IMG/VR virus record: IMGVR_UViG_3300042695_000429
Span: 1 to 31,025 of that record
Reading direction: 5' to 3' (one strand)
DNA from: a virus
DNA: 31,025 nucleotides
How positions within the stretch are numbered: position 1 is the first letter of the stretch; every line of letters starts with the position of its first letter. The translations under genes were made by a program, and so were the position numbers. This document shows, piece after piece, positions 17,501-24,864 of this stretch. A model generated the notes under the pieces. The model was given only the letters and a program-made list of their open reading frames with translations, did not search any database and was not told the DNA's origin.

Positions 17501-20500
17501 TCGTCGAAGGTCTTCGCCAAGGACTGGAAGCCATCAAGGGCAAGGAGAAGTCCGGCGCGCCTACCCCGCCGGTCCAGCCGTCTGGTACGCCTGTCGCCGC
17601 CGACCCTCGCAACGACCGCCGCTTCGACGCCCTTAACCGCAACCTAAAGCAGGACGTCCGCCAACTGCACAACAAGGTAATCAACGACCAGAAGACGCGC
17701 GAGAAGGCTATCAAGGAAGGACGCTCGACCAAGAACCTGGATGACCGAATCGCCCAGAACAAAGAGAAGATTGAACGCATCCTGTCCGGTCAGCCGGCCG
17801 CCAAGCCTAATGCCCCTGTAGATCCGAACGTCGCCCCCATCGACCCGACCGCCGGCGACCAGACCTACGACTACGATGAGACGCCGGCAGCTCCAGCGCC
17901 AACGCAGGAATCTACCCCGGAACAACGTCGCGACAGCGCACCTGGTCGTAACAGACAAACAAAGAGCAGTAACGAAAATGAAAGTGGCAATGACAATGGA
18001 CGTCAGCAGTTTTCGTACGATGAAAAAGGAAAAGACCGCGAAGATATCGACGACAAGCTGGGCGACTTCATGCTTGAAGGTGAGGATTGGTTTAAACCAA
18101 ACAAAACCGCAAGACAGGTCCTCCAGAAAATCATTGAATTGAATGGCGTGTTTTCTCCCATCGCAAAGATCATCCTTCAAGTAGGAGACAAGAAGTCTCT
18201 TGATCGAAAGGTGACCAGCGGAGATGTCGATGGAGGACATTGGGCGCCACTTGATAAAATCACGGATTACGACACCGAACTTCCTAACGGAGATCATCCT
18301 TTCAGATATGATGAGGTTATCTACGTCGGTGCGCTTCAGAACGAAGGTGTTAGCGTAGAAGCTGTTACTGTGGAAGAAATCGTGCATGCTGCTACGGTAT
18401 CAAAATACCCTAACGACCTTCGTGAGGCTCTGTCCGAGGCGATGGAACCTACGCCAGAGCAGAAAGCAAAAGGACAAAAGAAACTTGTTGGTAAATCTAG
18501 GACGGAGAAGGAAATTCAAGTTGCAAGGGATTACGCAAAGAACGGTTCTAATCCGGAGTGGAGAAACCTGTGTCGTGCATATGTAGCGTTCACGGATAAG
18601 ATGCAGTCGGAAAAAGGATTCAAGCCTCGTGATCTTTTGCATGCAGGAATCGATTATCGTGCATCAAATCTTGCTGAATTCATGGTAGGCGCCCTCATCG
18701 AACCCGAAGTACAGAGAATCCTTTCAAGCATCCAAGATCCTGAATACAAGCAGAGCGTCCTTCGTACTTTCTTTGACGCCGTAATGAAGGCGTTCAATAT
18801 CTCGCAGAAGCAGATGGAGTCTATGCTAGGAACAACCATTTCTTCGATTGAGGCGATCGCAGCAAGCGAACGTACGTTGAAGGAAGGAGAAGGTTATTAC
18901 GGACCAGTAGATGAAGAGACCAGACAACAAATGGAAAGGGGCGATTATGCCCAATCCAACAACCTTCCTGCCGATGCGAGCGATACGCCTGGCATCGTGC
19001 AACAGTTGTCCGGTCAGAAGCTTTCAGAGGCTGCAGCCTCTGAAATCGAAATCCGTTCTGAAGAAGGTCTTCAGCCGGACTTCCTCGACGAAGCCGGCGT
19101 GACTGACTTGAAGGGTCATCTAAAAGATCTTCTCGAAAGACTGGACGTGTCTCTAGACGCAGCTCGACAGTACGGAGACACGCCCGCAGAAAAGCGAAAG
19201 AACATCAAGGCAGCAAAGGATGCCATTGCGGCAGTCCAGGGAGCGATTGATGCCTTGAACCGCCAGAAGTCTGAAACAAGGCAGGACAACGCACCTAGGG
19301 CTGGTGCTGTGGTAACCCCTGATGGCGACGTAGCCAACCACCGAGACTCCGGTCTGGCAAAGAGAGGATTCGTGTCTGCTATTTCCGACGAGAAACTTTC
19401 AAATAAAGACAGGGAATCTCTGTCAGTTGATTTTGAATTCGTTGATGAGGAAAAGTTCAGCGGATACGTTGCTCGACTGATGCGCAACGGACAGAGAATC
19501 GGAAGGATTGAAGTAGAATTTGATGAACGTTCTTCAACCGCAAAAATCGGTGAGTCGCGTGTTGCAGATGAAGAGCAGAACAAAGGCTATGGAACGATCC
19601 TTTATGCAGAAGCAGGAGAGCGTCTTCGACGACTTGGCGCTACACGACTTACTGGGGATCTTGCCAATTCTGAAAGCGTACCGCTTATCATTCGAGAGAA
19701 AGTATTCGGTAAAGGTTCTACGAAGGTAACCTACAAAGGCGATGAGATGTCCGTTGATGACTTCCGTAAGATTGATCCGGACAAGGTTGATTGGAACGGA
19801 CTTTATAGTCCTACTATTGAAACGAGCGTACCTCTTGATCCCATCTCGCAGAAACTGGCGGCAGACATCAAGGCCGCCTCGCAAGGCGACCCTGCAACTC
19901 TGATGGAGCGTGTCACCAAGCTACTCGACCAATGGGAACGCGACGTGTTGGGCGACCCGGACAAGCCCAGCTACAGGCTTCTTTCAATCAACCCGCAGGC
20001 TTTGTCCGCTTGGGCATACCGCATCTCCAAACTGATCGTCAAGACTGGCATGAAGTTCGCCTCCTGGGCGAAGAGCATGGCTGGGAAGATGAGCAAGCAG
20101 CAGATGAAGGACGTGTGGAATCGCGCCAAGGTTCTCGCCAGATTCCCGATGTCCATCGTCACCATGCGATTCTTGGACAGCCGTGCTGACAAGATGTGGG
20201 AGCATGTCTCCCAGAATCCCAATTCGCCTACCATGCGTAAGCTGGCGAATCTTATCTTCACCAAGGCTGGTCCGGACGCAGACGCCGAAGTCACGACCAT
20301 CGGTCCGGACGGCAAGCCTGTCACGGAAGCAGTCCGCAATTCTATTCCGCAGCGCATCAAGCAGATCCGCGCGCAGTTCGCCAACCAGTATTCCAATATC
20401 ATCAACCGATTCGCCAACGAATTCGCGAAGATGAACGCCGACCAGCGTAAGGAATGGGACAAGCAGTTCCGCCGCTACGTCATCGGCCTTGACCCTCTGC

Positions 20501-22653
20501 CTTCCGGCGACCTTGGACAGGCTGTCCTTGAATTCCGCAGCATGATGAGGGACTTGCTCAACTACCAGCGTAAGGCCGGCATGGATATCGGCGACGCCGG
20601 TGATGGCTACTTCCCCCGCGTCTGGTCTGCCAAGAAGATCCAGGAAAACCTCCAGGCTTTCTACGACGCCGCAAAGCAGATGTACCAGAAGCGCGACCTG
20701 CGACTTCTCAACAAGGCAATCGATGAAATCAACGCCGGCGTTGACGCCGAGGCTGCCCGCAAGAAGCAGCTTGATATCGACGCAAACAAGCGCGGAGCAA
20801 ACCGACGCATCAAGACTGACGCAGAGTATCAGCAGGACGCCCGCGACCGGGCTGACGAACGCATCGCCGAACTACAGGCGGAGCATGACGCCAAGGACGA
20901 CGCCCATTACCAGAAGATGGCAGAAGACTGGGCGTGGCGCGCGCAGAACGGACGCCTGGACGAAGTCCAGCTTGGAGACTCCGGCATCCGCCAGGCAACC
21001 CTTCCGGATCACGCCGACCCTCGCACCTTTACCGACGAGGAAGCCTCCATCGCAGACGCCTTCATGGACGATGACATCGACAAGACCGTCACTCGTTACG
21101 TCTACTCTTCCGTCAAGAAGGCTGAAATCGCCCGCGCCTTCGGAGCCGACGGCAAGAAGTTCAGCGACATGATGGTCGCGTTGATGAAGGAAGGATTGGA
21201 CGAGAACGCGCAGGAAGAAGTAGCCGACCTTATCCGTGGTTCTCTCGACGTAGGAACCAGCAGGCTGAAGGGATTCCAGGCCAAATTCATGGACTGGGCT
21301 AACTTCGTCGTCGTATCCGGTTACCTCACGTTGAGTTACATCAACAACCTGTTCCTTGAACCTATTTCATATGGTATCCGCACCGGATCGCCACTCCTTG
21401 CTATCGAAGCCGTGGCGAAGACTTGGGCGCACTTCGGACGTGAAATAGTCAACTCGGCCGCTACGGCCAAGCTGGTTCGCAAGAAGTACGGAAGCCGATT
21501 TGAACTAGCGAAGGCTATGGATACGGCTTTGGCTGAAACGCTCGGCCTTACCCACGTCGAACTTGAACGCATCGCCCAAGACAGCGCGATTGACTTCAAC
21601 GCCGACCAGGAAACCGAAGGCAGCCCGATGGCTCGCTGGCTCACCCAGCGCGTCCTTCGCGCCAACCTCATGGAGCAGTCCGAACGCGCGAAGATTTCCG
21701 CTTCGATGGCTATCGCCAGGGGGCATCTCCTCAACGTCGCTCGCACGTTCAATGGAAACTCTCCGTTGCAGAAGGTATTCAGTATGATCCCAGGTGTCAG
21801 CGAATCCGGAGAGACTTCCGCAAGGGGTATGCTTCGTGAAGCAGGCGTCGCCGACGCTGATCACGCTTCCTTCTCGGCATTCGTCGCGTCCCTAAAGGAC
21901 ATGAACGACTCCGACTACGAAGCCGCTGTCCTAGGTGGTAGCAGAGAAGCAGCCCTGTATCGTCAAGCTCTCCAACGTACCAGCACCGGCCTTGCCATCC
22001 AGACCGACGCTTCCATGAAGATTGCCGGATCTGATAACATCATCGGTCGCTTGCTTATGCAGCTGATGAACTACTCCTACGCATACTCAAACCTGGTGAA
22101 GGATCGTATGTACGACATGGCTCTCGGCGTGTTCAAGCGTTCAACCCCGCAGGAACAGATCACGGCCCTAGACCGCGTGAAGTACGCCATGCCTCTCATG
22201 GCTGGCGGGTTGATGACTACTGTGGCTTCGGTTGCCACCAAGGCTTTCGTTGCCTCGATGTTCCCCTCCGACTCCGGCGACGACTGGATGGAAAAGGAAG
22301 ATGATTTGAAGTTCCTGGATGCCGCCTCCTACGCCGGCATGTTCGGAAAGAAGTTTGAATATGCCATGCGCTGGTTCTCTCGCGGACAGCTCCCTGGCGG
22401 ACCTATTCCGGAAGCCATCGGTCGCCTTGGAGGTGCCGCCTACAAGGCTGCCGCCAACGCCGGAGACTCCGACGCAGCCAACTACAACGCCGCCAAGGCC
22501 GTCAAGGACACCGTCCTAAAGCCTGCGGCTGTAGGAACAGTATCAGCCATCAACCCTGTCGCTGGCGGCGTAGTTAACTACTTCGCCCGCGACAAGGATG
22601 TCTCCGAGTGGATTGTCGAGGGTCTGTCCGGCACCCCTAAACCCAAGAAGTAA
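14575..22653 (+). CDS. Giant ejection/polyvalent virion protein (2692 aa)
   Basis: Probable gp16-like ejected protein fused to extra modules. Seen in order: two NFW(D/E)xDKPA motifs (residues 3-11, 22-30); helical and Gly/Ala-rich membrane-prone region (about 280-340); long Ala-Pro linkers (about 496-582, 750-818, 885-965). Between the linkers lie a coiled coil (583-669) and two related 62-residue modules starting DPRNDxRFD (822, 1010). Next are a degenerate zincin-like motif VEEIVHA (1266-1272; the first His of HExxH is Glu) and a GNAT domain (about 1620-1710, loop QNKGYG at 1668-1673). The long C-terminal ejection region includes GYFPRVWSAKKI and hydrophobic segments near 2244 and 2537-2563. 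Residues about 1122-1759 are encoded by AT-richer DNA, suggesting acquisition. Start by TAATG overlap. No transglycosylase motif identified. Confidence 0.9.
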   Translation: MSNFWDKDKPAQPNQDTKPKVNFWEQDKPASVPEQVVQPPVVKEPVVAVEQPAPVATAPSVSDAFKAATPNEPVVDPVKEAKKQELIKELIGAGRQLGQDIEAPGMADLQQPRLRMGNTTTGATRPKDPVIKPFFDAVGDSFARSWLGSTQSDLYKGLARRLNAKNVYAQGGAPALESRFEELLGRLRMKTAFSGLSNEEYEELKDLGSLFGFKVSPVGTLNGNPVSRESIGLRLDDEIGKLKLLVKDTNEALKGVQGTTKGMANLEKAKGFWESTKAIVSSPLDIAAEGFGGSLTGTAKGAVAAAVMAAAARRGGAGPSAIKWGGLIGAGMSTAKDAYDGNLLEKLVNWGEANGVDVLADVDGWVAAANKNPENFDQEYAKAKKDAQFEANVEGLAVTGLGGAMEALPGGKKWLARAIIGRGKEAFEEVGTTFIGNVAKGDMGRSQDYLLSALLGAAMGGTEDIGGNTLAGTVSAQQTAQQNADRLNTVGLGIPISTAPVAPAASGATQPPPAAPTPAAPTPAPAAPVAPTAPAPIAGEVVPPAPAPATPAPAPATAAPAPAAPATATNATPAPAPAAAPAVDTTALEQQLNASRELLSKYEAARAKAEFEVEAANAALQDDPENPAKIAAAQAAQSLLDSTNAGYDAATTQVADITAQLEAASKGGASQSAPAAPAPTAVPAPANPARQALVDAVAAADVEYQASVYAINSRDGSDPAGDQAAIDRFKKAAAAQEAAQRALFAFDRNPAPAPAPAPTAQATPAPTPAPAPAAPKPAPAAAPAPAAQSTPAPAPAPSPTPVPPGPTPPPAAAPAPAYDGGDPRNDPRFDDLRRSVKEDLRRAYQFLLEQQQKLADMKAKNYKTEKKEKQIEKIKANIAQLLGDPAPAATATPAPQAAPAPQATTAPTAQAAPAPAPQADATPAPTPAPQATPAPAPTPAPAPTADATPAPAPTPAPTTPAPATPAPEAKPKRPSIVEGLRQGLEAIKGKEKSGAPTPPVQPSGTPVAADPRNDRRFDALNRNLKQDVRQLHNKVINDQKTREKAIKEGRSTKNLDDRIAQNKEKIERILSGQPAAKPNAPVDPNVAPIDPTAGDQTYDYDETPAAPAPTQESTPEQRRDSAPGRNRQTKSSNENESGNDNGRQQFSYDEKGKDREDIDDKLGDFMLEGEDWFKPNKTARQVLQKIIELNGVFSPIAKIILQVGDKKSLDRKVTSGDVDGGHWAPLDKITDYDTELPNGDHPFRYDEVIYVGALQNEGVSVEAVTVEEIVHAATVSKYPNDLREALSEAMEPTPEQKAKGQKKLVGKSRTEKEIQVARDYAKNGSNPEWRNLCRAYVAFTDKMQSEKGFKPRDLLHAGIDYRASNLAEFMVGALIEPEVQRILSSIQDPEYKQSVLRTFFDAVMKAFNISQKQMESMLGTTISSIEAIAASERTLKEGEGYYGPVDEETRQQMERGDYAQSNNLPADASDTPGIVQQLSGQKLSEAAASEIEIRSEEGLQPDFLDEAGVTDLKGHLKDLLERLDVSLDAARQYGDTPAEKRKNIKAAKDAIAAVQGAIDALNRQKSETRQDNAPRAGAVVTPDGDVANHRDSGLAKRGFVSAISDEKLSNKDRESLSVDFEFVDEEKFSGYVARLMRNGQRIGRIEVEFDERSSTAKIGESRVADEEQNKGYGTILYAEAGERLRRLGATRLTGDLANSESVPLIIREKVFGKGSTKVTYKGDEMSVDDFRKIDPDKVDWNGLYSPTIETSVPLDPISQKLAADIKAASQGDPATLMERVTKLLDQWERDVLGDPDKPSYRLLSINPQALSAWAYRISKLIVKTGMKFASWAKSMAGKMSKQQMKDVWNRAKVLARFPMSIVTMRFLDSRADKMWEHVSQNPNSPTMRKLANLIFTKAGPDADAEVTTIGPDGKPVTEAVRNSIPQRIKQIRAQFANQYSNIINRFANEFAKMNADQRKEWDKQFRRYVIGLDPLPSGDLGQAVLEFRSMMRDLLNYQRKAGMDIGDAGDGYFPRVWSAKKIQENLQAFYDAAKQMYQKRDLRLLNKAIDEINAGVDAEAARKKQLDIDANKRGANRRIKTDAEYQQDARDRADERIAELQAEHDAKDDAHYQKMAEDWAWRAQNGRLDEVQLGDSGIRQATLPDHADPRTFTDEEASIADAFMDDDIDKTVTRYVYSSVKKAEIARAFGADGKKFSDMMVALMKEGLDENAQEEVADLIRGSLDVGTSRLKGFQAKFMDWANFVVVSGYLTLSYINNLFLEPISYGIRTGSPLLAIEAVAKTWAHFGREIVNSAATAKLVRKKYGSRFELAKAMDTALAETLGLTHVELERIAQDSAIDFNADQETEGSPMARWLTQRVLRANLMEQSERAKISASMAIARGHLLNVARTFNGNSPLQKVFSMIPGVSESGETSARGMLREAGVADADHASFSAFVASLKDMNDSDYEAAVLGGSREAALYRQALQRTSTGLAIQTDASMKIAGSDNIIGRLLMQLMNYSYAYSNLVKDRMYDMALGVFKRSTPQEQITALDRVKYAMPLMAGGLMTTVASVATKAFVASMFPSDSGDDWMEKEDDLKFLDAASYAGMFGKKFEYAMRWFSRGQLPGGPIPEAIGRLGGAAYKAAANAGDSDAANYNAAKAVKDTVLKPAAVGTVSAINPVAGGVVNYFARDKDVSEWIVEGLSGTPKPKK
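16058..17490 (+). repeat. Ala-Pro low-complexity linkers in the giant gene
   Basis: Several blocks of GCTCCTGCC/CCTGCTCCT-like codons (about 16058-16320, 16593-16640, 16824-17030, 17227-17480) encode (Ala-Pro)n and Pro-Thr-Pro linkers that separate coiled-coil modules. Pyrimidine-rich on the + strand. They produce spurious long open frames on both strands. Confidence 0.9.
17038..17790 (+). repeat. Duplicated 62-residue coiled-coil module
   Basis: Two homologous segments, 17038-17226 and 17602-17790, both open with the same 16 bases (GACCCTCGCAACGACC). They encode DPRNDPRFDDLRRSVKEDLR and DPRNDRRFDALNRNLKQDVR, then charged helices ending EKIKANIAQLLG and EKIERILSG. An Ala-Pro linker of about 125 residues separates them. 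Divergence in the rest shows an old duplication. Confidence 0.8.
19022..19045. other. Perfect 24-bp palindrome inside the giant gene
   Basis: TTTCAGAGGCTG at 19022-19033 is followed immediately by its exact reverse complement CAGCCTCTGAAA at 19034-19045, with no spacer. It encodes LSEAAASE and lies in the AT-rich inserted segment. A perfect spacer-free dyad of this length is unlikely by chance in 31 kb; role unknown. Confidence 0.9.
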
Positions 22654-22667
22654 CGAATCAGTTGACG

Positions 22668-22711
22668 AATGTTGGGTGTTGTGGGAGGATGCTCTCGCAA
22701 TGCCCAACATT
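22668..22711 (+). promoter_or_regulatory. Inverted repeat enclosing the start of the Nmad1-like gene
   Basis: AATGTTGGG (22668-22676) and CCCAACATT (22703-22711) are perfectly complementary 9-mers. They enclose a GGGAGG sequence (22683-22688) and the ATG at 22700. In RNA the stem would place the start codon at its base and the ribosome-binding sequence in the loop. TTGACG at 22662-22667 may be a -35 element. It could be a translational switch or an operator. Confidence 0.5.
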
Positions 22712-23035
22712 GATACCGACGCCCTGGCCGATAAGCTCCACGCTGATCTCGGCCTACAGACTGAAATGGGACGCGAATACCTCCGCGCCATTCTTCCCCT
22801 CGCCCAGCTTATGGATCATAAGCAGCGGGACTACGGAAGCAGCAACATCAGTCTGAACGGCGAGTTGGGTGTCATGGTCCGCACCCAGGACAAGGTCAGT
22901 CGCATCCGGAATCTCCTCACCAAGGAGATGAAGGGCGAACCTGCCGCATCGAACGAACCTATCGTCGATTCTTGGTCCGATCTCGCGAACTACGGCGTCA
23001 TCGGCCTGCTCCTCCGGAGCGGCAAATGGCGCTAG
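22700..23035 (+). CDS. Nmad1/DUF1599-type nucleotide-modification-associated protein
   Basis: 111 aa. Seen: KQRDYG (residues 41-46), the block RTQDKVSRIRNLL (61-73) and DSWSDLANYGVIGLL (90-104). This series (K-x-x-DYG, V/R-x-x-DK-x-x-R-x-x-NL, D-x-x-x-D-L-A-N-Y) is the signature of the DUF1599/Nmad1 family, often linked with phage nucleotide metabolism or modified DNA. The biochemical role is not settled for this protein. The start is set at ATG 22700, which has a GGGAGG 10 nt upstream; the open frame extends to 22598 inside the giant gene but without a start supported by context. It ends in TAG, and the same frame reopens after a second TAG into an HNH-like ORF. Confidence 0.78.
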   Translation: MPNIDTDALADKLHADLGLQTEMGREYLRAILPLAQLMDHKQRDYGSSNISLNGELGVMVRTQDKVSRIRNLLTKEMKGEPAASNEPIVDSWSDLANYGVIGLLLRSGKWR

Positions 23036-23041
23036 ACCTAG

Positions 23042-23407
23042 ATTAAGACCGGCCAAGAGAAGGCCGCCTGGCTAAAGACATACCGGACCGCAAACCCGGC
23101 GAGATACCTTCTCGGCCTAGCCAAACAGAGGGCTACGCGGTACGGCCTAGAATTCGATCTGAAGCCTTCCGACATCCCGATTGGCAAAGTATGCCCAGTC
23201 CTTGGTCTGACGTACAAGAGGGGCATAAACGGCACCCCAATTGACACATCCCCGACCATCGACCGGATCGATAATTCAAAGGGGTATATCAAGGGTAACG
23301 TAATTGTGGTTTCGTACCTGGCTAACCGCATCAAGTCGTCGGCCAACGCCGAGCAACTGGGCAAAGTCTACAGGTGGCTGAAACGGTTGACCAAAGCCCA
23401 GTCCTAG
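23042..23407 (+). CDS. HNH-like endonuclease ORF without a standard start codon
   Basis: 121 codons, open from 23042 to the TAG at 23405-23407. Seen: NPARYLLGLAKQRATRYGLE, then CPVLGLTYKRG and SPTIDRIDNSKGYIKGNVIV followed by SYLANRIKSSA. This matches the phage family of small HNH-like proteins with CPVLG, then DRID-x-x-KGY-x-x-GN-V and an AN-x-x-KS end. The usual His of D-H-I is Arg here, so catalysis is uncertain. No ATG, GTG or TTG precedes the conserved region. The first codon after the in-frame TAG at 23039 is ATT (ATT AAG ACC), one base from ATG. It is in frame with the upstream Nmad1-like gene, separated by two TAG codons. Either a rare ATT start, amber readthrough, or a mutated start is implied. 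Confidence 0.62.
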   Translation: MKTGQEKAAWLKTYRTANPARYLLGLAKQRATRYGLEFDLKPSDIPIGKVCPVLGLTYKRGINGTPIDTSPTIDRIDNSKGYIKGNVIVVSYLANRIKSSANAEQLGKVYRWLKRLTKAQS

Positions 23408-23423
23408 ACAAGATGGTAGGGGT

Positions 23424-23555
23424 ATGATCCTCGCCTCTATCACGCTCGTTATTGGTTTCGCCTGCGGTTTTGCCGCCGGCGTGAAAAATGCCAAGTCCTC
23501 CAAGGTCGCCAAGATCAAGGAAGTCGCCGAAGTCTTCAAGTCCGACAAGGAGTAA
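23424..23555 (+). CDS. Small single-TM protein (43 aa)
   Basis: Short reading frame starting MILASITLVIGFACGFAAG: one hydrophobic helix (residues 2-19) and a Lys-rich tail (KNAKSSKVAKIKEVAEVFKS). It probably sits in the inner membrane with the basic tail in the cytoplasm. It ends with TAA directly before the GTG of the next gene, and an AGGGG lies 1-2 nt before the ATG. Position at the head of the lysis cassette suggests a holin accessory or regulator, but no family is recognised. Confidence 0.55.
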   Translation: MILASITLVIGFACGFAAGVKNAKSSKVAKIKEVAEVFKSDKE

Positions 23556-24266
23556 GTGCGGTACGTCCTGCCAGTCGTAATACTCGCGCTGGCAGGATGC
23601 TCGTCCAAGCCGGAGCTGCCAGTTCAGCCCCCCGCGCCGACCAAGCCGGACGCCGTAACGACCCTAGGCAAGGACTTGGACAAGACCGACCATCGCGTCG
23701 GTGCTGCCCTGGTCGCAATTGAACGGAACGCGGACAAGCCGAAGGTAGTGGTGGCTGAATCTCGACTAGCCCAGTCATACCTCCCACCTGTCCCGCCTGC
23801 GGACGTCGCATTCGCGGAGGCGCGGGCGGCCAAGGGTAGTGAAATCGACTACGCCAAGCAGATGGCCTTCGGCCGGCAGCTGGCTACGGCTGTCAATAAG
23901 GCTTGGGAGCGGCTTGAGAAAGACCAGGCGGAAGCCAAGCGTGTCTCCGATCTAAAGGACAAGAAGATCGCGGAGCTGACCGAGAAGATCGAGCAGGGGA
24001 AGAAGGATATCTGGACCATGGCCGGCGTCGCGCTGGCTGTGATTGGCGGGGTGGTGACTGCCCTGGTAGGTCCACGCACCGGCATCCCATTGCTGCTGTG
24101 CGGTGGTGCAATCGGCGCATTCCCATTCGTGGTGGATAGTCCGTATTTTAATTATATCGCCGGAGGTTCGCTTGCCGTCGGGTGTGGACTGTTGCTCTAC
24201 CTGCTGTGGGACTACGTCCGTGACAAAGCCAATGAAGACACGCCCAAAGATCAAGGTGGAGTTTAA
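23556..24266 (+). CDS. Lipoprotein with coiled coil and C-terminal TM helices (spanin-like)
   Basis: 236 aa from a GTG start directly after the previous stop. Seen: a lipoprotein signal MRYVLPVVILALAGC with lipobox LAGC, lipidated Cys15; a Pro-rich linker (LPVQPPAPTKPD); a periplasmic helical region with a coiled coil at about 100-150 (AWERLEKDQAEAKRVSDL). Then come three hydrophobic segments at about 152-172, 176-194 and 200-220, and a charged tail. Unimolecular spanins join the outer membrane by an N-terminal lipid and the inner membrane by a C-terminal TM. This protein has that layout but with three TM segments instead of one. It neighbours a holin, which supports the lysis role. Spanin function is inferred. 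Confidence 0.75.
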   Translation: MRYVLPVVILALAGCSSKPELPVQPPAPTKPDAVTTLGKDLDKTDHRVGAALVAIERNADKPKVVVAESRLAQSYLPPVPPADVAFAEARAAKGSEIDYAKQMAFGRQLATAVNKAWERLEKDQAEAKRVSDLKDKKIAELTEKIEQGKKDIWTMAGVALAVIGGVVTALVGPRTGIPLLLCGGAIGAFPFVVDSPYFNYIAGGSLAVGCGLLLYLLWDYVRDKANEDTPKDQGGV

Positions 24267-24498
24267 GGAGCTGGGCGAACATCCGCCCACCAACTCCAAC
24301 AGCACCGACTTCGGCCAGGCCGACAAGGCTACCGGCGAGGTGACTCTTGATCCTCGGCAGCCGGAGTCTGAAATGCTAGATTCTGCAATCCACGAATTTT
24401 TGCACGTCGCCTGTCCATACATGGCTGAAAAGAATGTGGCTACAACGGCGACCATCGTAGCCGAAGCCCTCTGGAAGATGGGATACAGACGCCGATGA
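24232..24498 (+). CDS. HExxH-containing small metallopeptidase-like protein
   Basis: 88 aa. Seen: a canonical zinc-binding HEFLH at residues 54-58 within DSAIHEFLHVACPYMAE, with Glu66 as a possible third ligand, and a conserved-looking end (IVAEALWKMGYRRR). Phages often carry such a minimal HExxH protein near lysis or packaging genes; its substrate is unknown. The start is the ATG at 24232, giving a 35-nt overlap with the lipoprotein gene. The longer open frame back to 24103 runs inside that gene and is rejected. The holin start overlaps the stop (ATGA). It might act on cell wall peptide or on a virion or host protein. Confidence 0.72.
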   Translation: MKTRPKIKVEFKELGEHPPTNSNSTDFGQADKATGEVTLDPRQPESEMLDSAIHEFLHVACPYMAEKNVATTATIVAEALWKMGYRRR

Positions 24499-24860
24499 AG
24501 CCACCAGATGAAGCCCAGTCCGGAGCGGACCTAATCACGCACCTCAAGCAAGGTGGATTCACGGCAGCCCTTATCGGTATGGCCGGAATGGTGGCAAAGA
24601 TCCTACTTTCAAACGACGCGGAGATGACCGTCGGTAAGGCTGCGCGTCACGTCCTTGCCGCTGGCATCGTCGCCTGGCTGGTCGGCCAAGGTCTACAGGA
24701 AGTGGCTATGTCGCAGGGTCTGAAGACGGCCTGCATCGGCGTAGCCGGCGCCGCCGCAACTCACATCGTTGATTATGCCATCGCCTGGGTTAAGGCGAAA
24801 GGGGAGGCGGAGGTTGCCAAGGTAAAGAAGGGAGGCGGCCGTGGTAAAAGGAAAAAGTAA
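24495..24860 (+). CDS. Holin (three TM segments)
   Basis: 121 aa. Seen: hydrophobic segments at about residues 21-37 (GFTAALIGMAGMVAKIL), 50-68 and 74-97, with an acidic N-terminus and a very basic C-terminus (KKGGGRGKRKK). This is the class I holin layout: small, three TM helices, positively charged cytoplasmic tail. The start ATG overlaps the previous TGA. The following gene begins just after this one stops (or overlaps it, if a GTG at 24841 is used). No endolysin is adjacent, which is unusual. Confidence 0.74.
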   Translation: MKPPDEAQSGADLITHLKQGGFTAALIGMAGMVAKILLSNDAEMTVGKAARHVLAAGIVAWLVGQGLQEVAMSQGLKTACIGVAGAAATHIVDYAIAWVKAKGEAEVAKVKKGGGRGKRKK

Positions 24861-24864
24861 GACC

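Noticed and set aside
23387-23417. TTGACC followed by GATGGT as a promoter for the small TM protein
   Set aside because: The -10 match is poor, the spacing is 19 nt and the -35 lies within the HNH-like coding sequence; too weak to list as a feature.
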